64,000 nt of DNA. Source: Burkholderia sp. BCC1644. Lineage in GTDB: Bacteria > Pseudomonadota > Gammaproteobacteria > Burkholderiales > Burkholderiaceae. A program made the translations under genes and the position numbers. Position 1 is the first letter of the stretch. Every line of letters starts with the position of its first letter. The notes under the pieces are model-generated. The model made no database searches and was not told where the DNA came from. It was given only the letters and a program-made list of their open reading frames with translations. The DNA lies in the NCBI RefSeq assembly GCF_902833225.1, contig NZ_CADFEI010000015.1:62001-126000 (forward strand), in the 5' to 3' direction. Below are positions 15,508 to 23,976 of this stretch, piece by piece.

Positions 15508-18500
15508 ATGGAAGCAAAGAACGAGGAAGTCGTCGCACACCTGCTCTCCGATGTCGTCGAATTCGCGCGCGGGCGCCTGCCCGAAGCCACCTTCCGGATC
15601 GTCGAACCCTTCCTGCGTCACTACTACGATTTCGTCGACGCCGACGATCTGCAGAACCGCAGCATCGCCGACCTGTACGGCGCCGCGATGGCGCACTGGC
15701 AGACCGCCCAGAAATTCGTCCCCGGCAGCGAACGGCTGCGCGTGTACAACCCGATCCTCGAACAGCACGGCTGGCATTCCGATCACACGGTGATCGAGAT
15801 CGTCAACGACGACATGCCGTTCCTCGTCGACTCGGTGACGATGGCCGTCAACCGTCTCGGCCTCGCGCTGCATTCGGCGCTGCACCCGGTGTTCCGCATC
15901 TGGCGCGGCGCAGGCGGCGGCATCGAGCGCGTCGATGCGGGCGGCGCGACACCCGGCGACGGCCAGTCGCAACTCGCGTCGTTCATCCATTTCGAAGTCG
16001 ACCGCTGCGGCGACGCCGCGCTGCTCGACACGCTGCGCGAGGACATCGCGCACGTGCTCGGCGACGTACGCGCGTCGGTCGAGGACTGGCCGAAGATCGT
16101 CGACATCGCGCGCGCGACGATCAAGGAAATGAAGGCGCGCGAATCGACCGCGGAAGACATCGAGGCGCGCGCGTTCCTCGAATGGATGGCCGCCGATCAC
16201 TTCACGTTCCTCGGCCAGCGCGACTACGCGCTGGTCTCGGACGGCACGGGCTTCGGCCTGCGCGGCATCGAAGGCTCGGGCTACGGCATCCTGCGCGAAT
16301 CGCTGCGCACGTCGGGCGCGCCCGACGTGACGCCGCTGCCGCAGGCCGCCGCCGACATCATCACCGGCGCGTGGCCGATCTTCCTGACCAAGGCGAACTC
16401 GCGCGCGACCGTGCACCGGCCCGGCTACCTCGATTACGTCGGCGTAAAACTCGTCGGCGCCGACGGGAAAGTAACCGGCGAACGCCGCTTCATCGGGCTC
16501 TACACGTCCACCGCCTACATGGTGTCGAGCGCCGAGATCCCGATCGTGCGCCGCAAGTGCGCGAACATCGTGCGGCGCGCGGGCTTCCTGCCCAAGGGGC
16601 ACCTCGGCAAGTCGCTCGTGACCGTGCTCGAAACCTATCCGCGCGACGAACTGTTCCAGGCCGACGAAGACCAGCTCTACGACATCGCGCTCGGCATCCT
16701 GCGGCTGCAGGAACACCAGCGCACGCGGCTGTTTGTGCGGCGCGACCGGTTCGACCGCTTCGTGTCGTGCCTCGTGTTCGTGCCGCGCGACAAGTACAAC
16801 ACCGACCTGCGCCGCCGCATCGCGAAGCTGCTCATCGACGCGTACAACGGCGTGAACGTCGAGTTCACGCCGCTGCTGTCGGAATCCGCGATCGCGCGCA
16901 TTCATTTCGTCGTCCACGCGGAACCGGGCACGATGCCCGACGTCGACACGCGCGAGCTCGAAACGCGGCTGGTGCAAGTGGCGCGCCGCTGGCAGGACGA
17001 TCTCGCCGACGCGCTGCTCGACGCATTCGGCGAAGAGCAAGGCAACCGCCTGCTGCAGCGCTATGCCGAATCGTTCCCGGCCGGCTATCGCGACGACTAC
17101 CCGGCGCGCACGGCCGTGCGCGACATCGAGCTGATCGAGCGCGTGAAGGACACGGGCCAGATCGCGATGAACCTGTACCGGCCGATCGAGGCCGAGCCGC
17201 GCGCGTTCCGTTTCAAGGTCTATCGCGCGGGCGACCCGATCGCGCTGTCGCGCAGCCTGCCGATGCTCGAGCATCTCGGCGTGCGTGTCGACGAGGAGCG
17301 GCCGTACCGGATCCAGACGCAGGACGCCACGCACGCGTGGGTCCACGACTTCGGCCTCGAGCTCGCGGACGATACCGAGTTCGACATCGAGCGCGTGAAA
17401 GGCCTGTTCGAGGATGCGTTCGACCGGATCTGGAGCGGCCGGATCGAGAACGACGACTTCAACCGCCTCGTGCTGCGCGCGCACCTGAGCGCGCGCGAAG
17501 TGACGATCCTGCGCGCGTATGCGAAATACCTGCGGCAGGTCGGCTCGACGTTCAGCGACGCGTATATCGAACGCGCGCTGACCGGCAATCCGGCGATCGC
17601 CCGACAGCTCGTCGAGCTGTTCCTGCTGCGCTTCGATCCGGCCACCGGCGACACGCGCGACGTGCAGGCCGAACGCCTGCTGAAGGCGATCGAAGGGGCG
17701 CTCGACCAGGTGCCGAACCTCGACGAGGACCGCATCCTGCGCCAGTTCCTCGGCGTGATCAACGCGACCGAGCGCACGAACTACTTCCTCGTCGACGCGA
17801 ACGGCGAATCGAAACCGTACCTGTCGTTCAAGTTCAATCCGGCCAAGGTGCCCGGCCTGCCCGAACCGAAGCCGATGTTCGAGATCTGGGTGTATTCGCC
17901 GCGAGTCGAGGGCGTGCACCTGCGCGGCGGGCGCGTCGCGCGCGGCGGCCTGCGCTGGTCGGATCGCCGCGAGGATTTCCGCACCGAAGTGCTCGGGCTG
18001 ATGAAGGCGCAGATGGTGAAGAACGTCGTGATCGTGCCGGTCGGCTCGAAAGGCGGCTTCGTCGTGAAGAATCCGCCGCCGCCGAGCGATCGCGAAGCGT
18101 GGATGCGCGAAGGCGTCGCGTGTTACCAGACCTTCCTGCGCGGGCTGCTCGACCTGACCGACAACCTCGTCAGCAACGCGATCGTGCCGCCGCCCGACAT
18201 CGTGCGCCATGACGCCGACGATCCGTACCTGGTCGTCGCCGCCGACAAGGGCACGGCCACCTTCTCCGACTACGCGAACGCGATCTCGCACGAATACGGC
18301 TTCTGGCTCGACGACGCGTTCGCATCCGGCGGCTCGGTCGGCTACGACCACAAGAAGATGGCGATCACCGCGCGCGGCGCGTGGGAATCGGTGAAGCGGC
18401 ACTTCCGCGAGATGGGCATCGATACGCAGACGACCGACTTCACCGTGGTCGGCGTCGGCGACATGTCGGGCGACGTGTTCGGCAACGGGATGCTGCTGTC

Positions 18501-20349
18501 GCCGCATATCCGGCTCGTCGCCGCGTTCGATCACCGGCACGTGTTCCTCGACCCGAACCCCGATCCCGCGACGAGCTTCGCGGAGCGCGAGCGCATGTTC
18601 GCGCTCGAACGCTCGAGCTGGGCCGACTACGATCCGGCCGCGATTTCGTCGGGCGGCGGCGTGTATCCGCGCACCGCGAAGACGATCCCGCTGTCGCCCG
18701 CCGTGCAGGCCGCGCTCGGCATCGACGCGCACGCGCTGCCGCCGACCGAGCTGATCCGCGCGATCCTGCAGGCGCCGGTCGACCTGCTGTACAACGGCGG
18801 CATCGGCACCTACGTGAAGGCCGCGCGCGAAACCCACCTGCAGGTCGGCGACCGCGCGAACGACGCGGTGCGCGTGAACGGCGCGGACCTGCGCTGCAAG
18901 GTGGTCGGCGAAGGCGGCAACCTCGGCTGCACGCAGTTCGGCCGCATCGAGTTCGCGCAGCGCGGCGGCCGCATGAACACCGATGCGATCGACAACTCGG
19001 CCGGCGTCGATTGTTCGGATCACGAAGTCAACATCAAGATCCTGCTCGGACTCGTCGTATCCGACGGCGAAATGACCGAGAAGCAGCGCAACGCACTGCT
19101 CGCGGAAATGACCGACGAAGTCGGGTTGCTCGTGCTGCGCGACAACTACTACCAGACGCAGGCGCTGTCGATCGCCGGCCGTTATGCGGTCGAGCTGCTC
19201 GACGCCGAAGCGCGCCTGATGCGCTGGCTCGAACGCGCGGGCCGCCTGAACCGCGTGATCGAATTCCTGCCGACCGATGACGAAGTCGCCGAGCGGCAAG
19301 CCGCGAAGGCCGGCCTCACGTCGCCGGAGCGTGCGGTGCTGCTCGCGTACAGCAAGATGTGGCTCTACGACGCGCTGCTCGAATCCGACGTGCCCGAGGA
19401 TCCGCTGGTGGCGGCGATGCTCGTCGACTACTTCCCGAAGCCGCTGCAGCAGCGTTTCAGCGAACCGATGGGCCGCCATCCGCTGCGCCGCGAGATTCTC
19501 GCGACACACCTGACCAACGCGCTCGTCAACCGCGTCGGCTGCGCGTTCGTGCACCGGCTGATGGAGGAAACGGATGCGAAGCCGGGCGACATCGTACGCG
19601 CGTGCATCATGGCGCGCGACGTGTTCGACCTCGATGCGGTGTGGCGCGACATCGACGCGCTCGACAACCGCGTGGCCGACGACGTGCAGGCGCGCATGTT
19701 CGTCGACGTCGCGCGGCTGCTGGAGCGCGCGGCGCTGTGGTTCCTGCGCCATCTGCAATCCGGCGCGGTGGCCGACGGCGGCGTCGCCGAGCTGATCGCA
19801 CGCTGCCGGGACGCAGCAGAACGGCTCGCACCGCAACTACCGTCGCTGCTGCCGGCCGACGATCTCGATGCGCTGTCCGAACGGCAGCGCGTGCTCGTCG
19901 AAGCCGGCGTCGACGGCGCGCTCGCGGTGCGTGTCGCGAGCGGCGATATTTCCGCGGCGCTGCTCGACATCGCCGAAGTGGCCGCGACCTGCAACCGCAG
20001 CCTCGAACTCGTCGCGGGCGTCTATTTCTCGCTCGGCACGCTGCTCAATTACGGGTGGATCAGCGAACGTGCGGCGACACTGCCGACGCCGACGCACTGG
20101 GACATGCTCGCGCGCGCGGCCGCACTCGCGGAAGTCGCGCGCCTGAAGCGTACGCTGACGACGAGTGCGCTCGCGGAATCGCCGGATTCGACGACGGCGG
20201 AGACGATCGTCGGCGCGTGGCGCGAGCGCCGCGACGCCGCGCTCGCGCGCTACGAACACCTGCTTGCGGATCTGCGCGCGTCGGGTGGCGCGAGCCTGGC
20301 GGTGCTGCTCGTGGTCGTGCGGGAAATGGCCGTGCTCGAACGCGCGTGA
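15508..20349 (+). CDS. gdhB: NAD-specific glutamate dehydrogenase, large (180-kDa class)
   Basis: A 1613-residue protein of the Bac_GDH family, which oxidises glutamate to 2-oxoglutarate with NAD. The long N-terminal regulatory part (residues 1-~700) precedes the catalytic core, where VARGGLRWSDRREDFRTEV, KAQMVKNVVIVPVGSKGGF and VVGEGGNLGCTQFGRIEFA are conserved. Length is normal for the class and the frame is intact. ATG 15508 follows GAGGAGACCGCC; an upstream in-frame start at 15451 lacks a ribosome site. It is monocistronic. A 57-codon copy of residues ~1217-1273 lies 2.7 kb downstream. Confidence 0.95.
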   Translation: MEAKNEEVVAHLLSDVVEFARGRLPEATFRIVEPFLRHYYDFVDADDLQNRSIADLYGAAMAHWQTAQKFVPGSERLRVYNPILEQHGWHSDHTVIEIVNDDMPFLVDSVTMAVNRLGLALHSALHPVFRIWRGAGGGIERVDAGGATPGDGQSQLASFIHFEVDRCGDAALLDTLREDIAHVLGDVRASVEDWPKIVDIARATIKEMKARESTAEDIEARAFLEWMAADHFTFLGQRDYALVSDGTGFGLRGIEGSGYGILRESLRTSGAPDVTPLPQAAADIITGAWPIFLTKANSRATVHRPGYLDYVGVKLVGADGKVTGERRFIGLYTSTAYMVSSAEIPIVRRKCANIVRRAGFLPKGHLGKSLVTVLETYPRDELFQADEDQLYDIALGILRLQEHQRTRLFVRRDRFDRFVSCLVFVPRDKYNTDLRRRIAKLLIDAYNGVNVEFTPLLSESAIARIHFVVHAEPGTMPDVDTRELETRLVQVARRWQDDLADALLDAFGEEQGNRLLQRYAESFPAGYRDDYPARTAVRDIELIERVKDTGQIAMNLYRPIEAEPRAFRFKVYRAGDPIALSRSLPMLEHLGVRVDEERPYRIQTQDATHAWVHDFGLELADDTEFDIERVKGLFEDAFDRIWSGRIENDDFNRLVLRAHLSAREVTILRAYAKYLRQVGSTFSDAYIERALTGNPAIARQLVELFLLRFDPATGDTRDVQAERLLKAIEGALDQVPNLDEDRILRQFLGVINATERTNYFLVDANGESKPYLSFKFNPAKVPGLPEPKPMFEIWVYSPRVEGVHLRGGRVARGGLRWSDRREDFRTEVLGLMKAQMVKNVVIVPVGSKGGFVVKNPPPPSDREAWMREGVACYQTFLRGLLDLTDNLVSNAIVPPPDIVRHDADDPYLVVAADKGTATFSDYANAISHEYGFWLDDAFASGGSVGYDHKKMAITARGAWESVKRHFREMGIDTQTTDFTVVGVGDMSGDVFGNGMLLSPHIRLVAAFDHRHVFLDPNPDPATSFAERERMFALERSSWADYDPAAISSGGGVYPRTAKTIPLSPAVQAALGIDAHALPPTELIRAILQAPVDLLYNGGIGTYVKAARETHLQVGDRANDAVRVNGADLRCKVVGEGGNLGCTQFGRIEFAQRGGRMNTDAIDNSAGVDCSDHEVNIKILLGLVVSDGEMTEKQRNALLAEMTDEVGLLVLRDNYYQTQALSIAGRYAVELLDAEARLMRWLERAGRLNRVIEFLPTDDEVAERQAAKAGLTSPERAVLLAYSKMWLYDALLESDVPEDPLVAAMLVDYFPKPLQQRFSEPMGRHPLRREILATHLTNALVNRVGCAFVHRLMEETDAKPGDIVRACIMARDVFDLDAVWRDIDALDNRVADDVQARMFVDVARLLERAALWFLRHLQSGAVADGGVAELIARCRDAAERLAPQLPSLLPADDLDALSERQRVLVEAGVDGALAVRVASGDISAALLDIAEVAATCNRSLELVAGVYFSLGTLLNYGWISERAATLPTPTHWDMLARAAALAEVARLKRTLTTSALAESPDSTTAETIVGAWRERRDAALARYEHLLADLRASGGASLAVLLVVVREMAVLERA

Positions 20350-20435
20350 CCGGGCTGGCGGGCGCCCGGTGGATGAGCGTCGCCGATCCGGCGTGACCGG
20401 AACCGGCACGCGCGCCCGCTTGCGTGCGCGCGACG

Positions 20436-21296
20436 CTAGATCGTCGCTACCAGCAGTTCCTCAGCGTTGTTCGGCGGCCTGAGGCCGTCCGCACGATCCG
20501 CGAAATAACGGCGCGTCAGTTCGGCAGCCGAAACGTGCTCGGTTTTCGCGAAGCCGGCCTCGTGCGCAAGCGCCTGAATCTGCGCCGGCATGAAGAAGCT
20601 GATGAACGGCGTGCCGCTCGCGCGTGCGCCCTTCGCGGCCATTTCGAGCCCCGGACGCACGTCCGGATCCGCGTTCTCCAGCGGCAGAAGGAACGTCATC
20701 GCGAGCGTCGAGCCCGGCGCGAGCGATGCGACTTCACGCAGCGCGGCCGCGTTCGCTACGCGCGTCAGGTACATGCTGACGCCAGTGGACACCACGACGG
20801 CTGGCTTGCCGGCATCGAAGCCCGCGCCGACGAGCGCATCGCGCCACGACTGCTTCGCCTCGAAATCGACCGGCACGAAACGCAGCCAGTCGGGCACGCC
20901 GAAACCGAGCTCGACCAGACGGCGTTGCTTCCAGGCCTGCGGCGCCGGCGGATCGACTTCGAACACGGTCACACGCGACGCCATGTCGGGACGGCGCTGC
21001 ACGAAGCTGTCGAGACCCGCGCCGAGGATCACGTACTGGCTCACGCCATGCGCGGCCTGCTCGGCCACGAGATCCTCGATGAAGCGTGCCCGCGCGACGA
21101 TCGACGCACGAAACGGCCGCGTGAACAGCGGATCCATGTCGCCGCGCTGCTGCCAGCCCGGCTCCGGCGCGAGCAGTTGAAGGCCGACCTCGTCGGCGAG
21201 CACGTGCGGCGGCGCGTCGAGTTCGACGTGCAGCGCGCGCCACAGCGCGACGCGGGCGGCCGTGCTGTCGGGGGCGTCTTCGCGGATATCGGTCAT
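20436..21296 (-). CDS. Class I SAM-dependent methyltransferase (PF04072/TIGR00027 type)
   Basis: A 286-residue methyltransferase of the leucine-carboxymethyltransferase-like group. The SAM-binding motif is YVILGAGLDSF near residue 89, with FEVDPPAPQAWK as motif II and VSTGVSMYL as motif IV. It is the third gene of a leftward unit (RHH protein, VOC protein, this), starting seven bases after the VOC stop. Members methylate polyketide-like or small carboxylate substrates; none can be named here. Confidence 0.85.
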   Translation of the reverse strand: MTDIREDAPDSTAARVALWRALHVELDAPPHVLADEVGLQLLAPEPGWQQRGDMDPLFTRPFRASIVARARFIEDLVAEQAAHGVSQYVILGAGLDSFVQRRPDMASRVTVFEVDPPAPQAWKQRRLVELGFGVPDWLRFVPVDFEAKQSWRDALVGAGFDAGKPAVVVSTGVSMYLTRVANAAALREVASLAPGSTLAMTFLLPLENADPDVRPGLEMAAKGARASGTPFISFFMPAQIQALAHEAGFAKTEHVSAAELTRRYFADRADGLRPPNNAEELLVATI

Positions 21297-21303
21297 GCCG
21301 GCC

Positions 21304-21654
21304 TCACGCGCCTTGCTTGCCCGGCGCCTGCAGGCGCCATACACGGCCGTCGGGGTCGCGCACGGTCATGTCGCGCGTGCCCCAGTGCGTGTCCTCGAAC
21401 GGCGTGACGACATCGACGATCGGCTGCGGCCGCACCGCCTGCTCGTCGGGCACCTTGAGCACGACCTGCATGTCCGGCGTCTCGCCCGGCGGCACTTCGG
21501 CGATGAACAGGAACGGGCCGTCGCCGCTGCGCAGCTGGCCCGAGTTGTGATCGGTTTCGAATTCCAGCTTGAAGCCCAGCGCCTGGAAGAACTTCGCCGA
21601 CTTGCCCCAGTTGTGCGTCGTCAGGTACACGGCTTCGATTCGCTCGGATGACAT
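21304..21654 (-). CDS. VOC-family (glyoxalase/bleomycin-resistance fold) protein
   Basis: A 116-residue single VOC domain with two beta-alpha-beta-beta-beta units: IEAVYLTTHNWGKSAKFFQALGFKLEF, then DVVTPFEDTHWGTRDMTVRDPDGRVWRLQAP. The final TVRDPDGRVW is the usual second half-motif. It starts one base after the stop of the upstream RHH gene, so the two are coupled. It may be a binding protein, a resistance protein or a lyase. Confidence 0.85.
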   Translation of the reverse strand: MSSERIEAVYLTTHNWGKSAKFFQALGFKLEFETDHNSGQLRSGDGPFLFIAEVPPGETPDMQVVLKVPDEQAVRPQPIVDVVTPFEDTHWGTRDMTVRDPDGRVWRLQAPGKQGA

Positions 21655-21655
21655 G

Positions 21656-21832
21656 TCACTCCTCCTTGGTGGACGGCTCCGCGCCCGGCGGCGGCGCGGC
21701 CAGGTACGCGCGCAACGCATCGGCCACCAGCGCGGACAGCGATTGCTCCGTTTCGATGGCGCGATGCTTGACCTGCCGGATCAGGCCGAGCGGCAGGTAC
21801 ACGTTGAATTGCTTCACTTCTTCGTCGGTCAT
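21656..21832 (-). CDS. Small ribbon-helix-helix DNA-binding protein
   Basis: A 58-residue protein. Residues 8-14 (QFNVYLP) form the DNA-contacting beta strand, followed by two helices ([28 protein letters not shown]), then a Pro-rich tail. This is the CopG/Arc ribbon-helix-helix pattern. There is no Shine-Dalgarno before ATG 21832. Three CTAG motifs at exact 8-bp spacing lie 6-22 bases upstream, inside its own promoter, so autoregulation is likely. It leads the VOC and methyltransferase genes. It resembles antitoxins, but no toxin gene is adjacent. Confidence 0.75.
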   Translation of the reverse strand: MTDEEVKQFNVYLPLGLIRQVKHRAIETEQSLSALVADALRAYLAAPPPGAEPSTKEE

Positions 21833-21837
21833 GTGGG

Positions 21838-21867
21838 CTAGTATGCTAGCAATCTAGCAAAAGTCAA
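21838..21867 (-). promoter_or_regulatory. Promoter with three phased CTAG operator half-sites
   Basis: On the minus strand TTGACT (21862-21867) is followed after 16 bases by CATACT (21840-21845), a good sigma-70 promoter. CTAG occurs at 21838-21841, 21846-21849 and 21854-21857, every 8 bp, filling the spacer and -10. The -10 ends only seven bases before the RHH start codon and no ribosome site exists, so the transcript may be leaderless. The array is a plausible operator for the RHH protein. Confidence 0.55.
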
Positions 21868-21893
21868 TCACGGATGCAGCCGGACGGATAGCC

Positions 21894-22066
21894 GATACAG
21901 GCGCTGCCGATCGCCATCACGTCCACGGTCGAGGTACTCGCCGCCGAAGCGCGCCCGATGCGCTGGCGCGGACGCGCGGGCCGGCTGAACCGGGCGATCG
22001 AATTCGTGCCGACCGACAACGAAGCCGGCGAACGGCAAACTGCGAAGCTCGGCCTCACGTCGCCCG
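21894..22066 (+). pseudogene. In-frame fragment of the NAD-glutamate dehydrogenase gene
   Basis: This stretch aligns without gaps to 19155-19327 of the intact gdh gene (constant offset 2739). It encodes QALPIAITSTVEVLAAEA, then RAGRLNRAIEF and GLTSP, against QALSIAGRYAVELLDAEA, RAGRLNRVIEF and GLTSP in the full protein. About two thirds of ~57 residues are kept and no stop or frameshift interrupts it, but the rest of the gene is missing on both sides. It marks a recombination scar at the edge of the low-GC region. It is not expected to be functional. Confidence 0.8.
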
Positions 22067-22283
22067 GGTTGGCCGATGCGATCACGACGATCGCGACAAC
22101 AAGCCCACCCATTCACGTCGCCATAACCCGTTATATAAGCGCGCTTTTTCACGCCCGGCAATCGACGCCCCCTCTGCCAGAAATGACAGTTGTAAAGCGC
22201 TCACACGCAAACTAGTCTGAATGGCAGTAGCTGAATTCAATAAAAGTAGAATTTCACGTTTTTTGAAACTATTCCGGTATTCG

Positions 22284-22309
22284 TTGACATGATCGCATGA
22301 TGCTGCGAT
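22284..22309 (+). promoter_or_regulatory. Inverted repeat next to a TTGACA box upstream of the heme-protein genes
   Basis: TTGACA (22284-22289) is followed by the perfect inverted repeat ATCGCA-TGATGC-TGCGAT (22292-22309), in an AT-rich stretch 60 bases before the first heme-protein gene. No clear -10 was found at the standard distance, so an activator-dependent promoter or operator is possible. Confidence 0.35.
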
Positions 22310-22368
22310 TTCCGTAGAGCCATTACGCTTTGCGTTAAAAAATTAAACAATACAGCCCCGGAGTTTCC

Positions 22369-23799
22369 ATGAATGTCAGCAATGTCTCGAGTTCGGGTCG
22401 CCGTGCTTCCCGGTGGGCGGCAGCGGCAATTTATGCGGGCGCGTTCATTTCGGCGACCGGCACCGCTCTGCCAGCGAATGCAAAAGGCGTCGGCAGCGGG
22501 GAATGCGACACGCCGAACACACCATTCTGCGATGCCCTGATGAATCCGTTGCCGGGATGGCCCGGCCACGTTTTCAAGCTGTCGCAGGACTATCCCGATT
22601 CCGCGCCAGAAGATTACCAGCCGTGGCGTAAATACGATCCGATTAACGATACCAAACGCTACATCCTTTCGGCTCTCACGTATTTCTATGAAGGAAATAT
22701 TCGGGGCAATCCTGCCGAAAGTGAAAACAATTTCGATCCGGCACTCAATCAGAGGCGCAAGTGGTATCACGCCCCTTGGCAAGATTACGGCAAAGAAGGA
22801 CGTGAATTCATCCATGGATTGACGCGCGAACGTGTATCGCAACCTCTCGAACTCGCGAAAACACAGACGTCGTATTGGAATAACTACGCGGTCGGCTTCT
22901 ACAACGCACCGGGCGGCGTCACGTTCGGAAAAGTCTGGAAGGATCATGGAAAGCCCGATACGAATGCGGGAACCTTTCCTGAAGGAACCGTTTCGGGGAA
23001 GTTGCTGTTTACGACGGCAACGCCTAACGAGGTTCCCTATCTGGCAGGCGCGCCCGAATGGAAGGCCTATGTTTATTGCGACGTGCACGACCAAAACCCG
23101 ACGCTGGACAGCGAGCGCTGTGTCAAGACGGTTCGCTTGCTGCAGATCGACATCGGGGTGAAGGACAACCGTTCAAAGGCCACCGGCTGGGTATTCGGCA
23201 CCTTTGTCTACGGAGGCGGCAAGCCGCCGAAAACGAGTTTGTCGAAGGGCTCGGAACTCGCGGTCGGCGACGGACGGCCGAAACTGAAGCCGCTCAGGAA
23301 TTGGGAACAGGTTTATCCCGTCGGCGTCATGTGGGGTAATGACCCCGGATACACGGGGTCCGGCAAGCTGTTCCAGACATGGCTCAATCCGGACGTCAAG
23401 CTGCCCCATTACGGTTACCAGAACCGCCTCAACGGTCCGGTCGACAACCCGAAATCGGCTTGCATGTCGTGTCACTCGACTTCCCAGTGGCCGTTGAGTG
23501 CGAGCATGATCCCGCCCAAGGGGGCATCCCAATATGTCACCGCATGGTGGTTCCGCAACATCCCTTCGGGGACGCCATTCGGACCGGGGATGCCGCCGGA
23601 ACCGCCGCCGCAGGGGACGCAGCCCGCGAGCGACAACGTGCACCGGGTATCTCTCGATTATTCGCTTCAGCTCGCAGGCGGCCTCAGAAATTTCTTTGAA
23701 GCCAATCAGCAGCTCATCGAGAAAATGTTTCCCAAGGCGTCCGCTGACGATGTCAAGGCGTACCTTGGCAATCCGGTCTCCCGGTCCGGCGACGAATAG
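22369..23799 (+). CDS. Exported protein with single c-type heme motif (unknown function)
   Basis: A 476-residue protein with a long signal peptide (AAAAIYAGAFISATGTALPANA, cut near residue 39). One CMSCH heme-attachment motif (Cys365, Cys368, His369) lies in the C-terminal third. Before it are FPEGTVSGKLLFTTAT, VRLLQIDIGVKDNRSKATGWVFGTFVYGG and WGNDPGY, which I recognise only as recurring in uncharacterised cytochrome-like proteins. The Pro-rich stretch around 400-420 may be a linker. It precedes another exported heme-motif protein by 177 bp, and GC is visibly lower than in surrounding genes. Probably periplasmic; function unknown. Confidence 0.7.
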   Translation: MNVSNVSSSGRRASRWAAAAIYAGAFISATGTALPANAKGVGSGECDTPNTPFCDALMNPLPGWPGHVFKLSQDYPDSAPEDYQPWRKYDPINDTKRYILSALTYFYEGNIRGNPAESENNFDPALNQRRKWYHAPWQDYGKEGREFIHGLTRERVSQPLELAKTQTSYWNNYAVGFYNAPGGVTFGKVWKDHGKPDTNAGTFPEGTVSGKLLFTTATPNEVPYLAGAPEWKAYVYCDVHDQNPTLDSERCVKTVRLLQIDIGVKDNRSKATGWVFGTFVYGGGKPPKTSLSKGSELAVGDGRPKLKPLRNWEQVYPVGVMWGNDPGYTGSGKLFQTWLNPDVKLPHYGYQNRLNGPVDNPKSACMSCHSTSQWPLSASMIPPKGASQYVTAWWFRNIPSGTPFGPGMPPEPPPQGTQPASDNVHRVSLDYSLQLAGGLRNFFEANQQLIEKMFPKASADDVKAYLGNPVSRSGDE

Positions 23800-23976
23800 T
23801 CTCCAGGACCGGCACGCCTGGAGATTTCGCGTGACTCGGAATCATCTGGAATGACGCGAGGGCCCATGGCTGTCGTGCGCGAGCAGTCATAGCGTCCGCG
23901 CGCCATGGAAAATTGCCTTGCGGCCCTCGGAAAAACCATTGCCGGAGCCAGGAATTTTCGATCAGGAGAACATAAC

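Noticed and set aside
15316-19836. A 1506-codon open frame on the strand opposite the glutamate dehydrogenase gene
   Set aside because: It is an antisense shadow of a GC-rich gene: composition is Arg/His/Asp/Val-rich without family motifs, and the sense frame encodes a complete known protein.
21656-21832. The RHH protein as the antitoxin of a toxin-antitoxin pair
   Set aside because: The coupled downstream genes are a VOC protein and a methyltransferase, not a RelE/ParE-type toxin.
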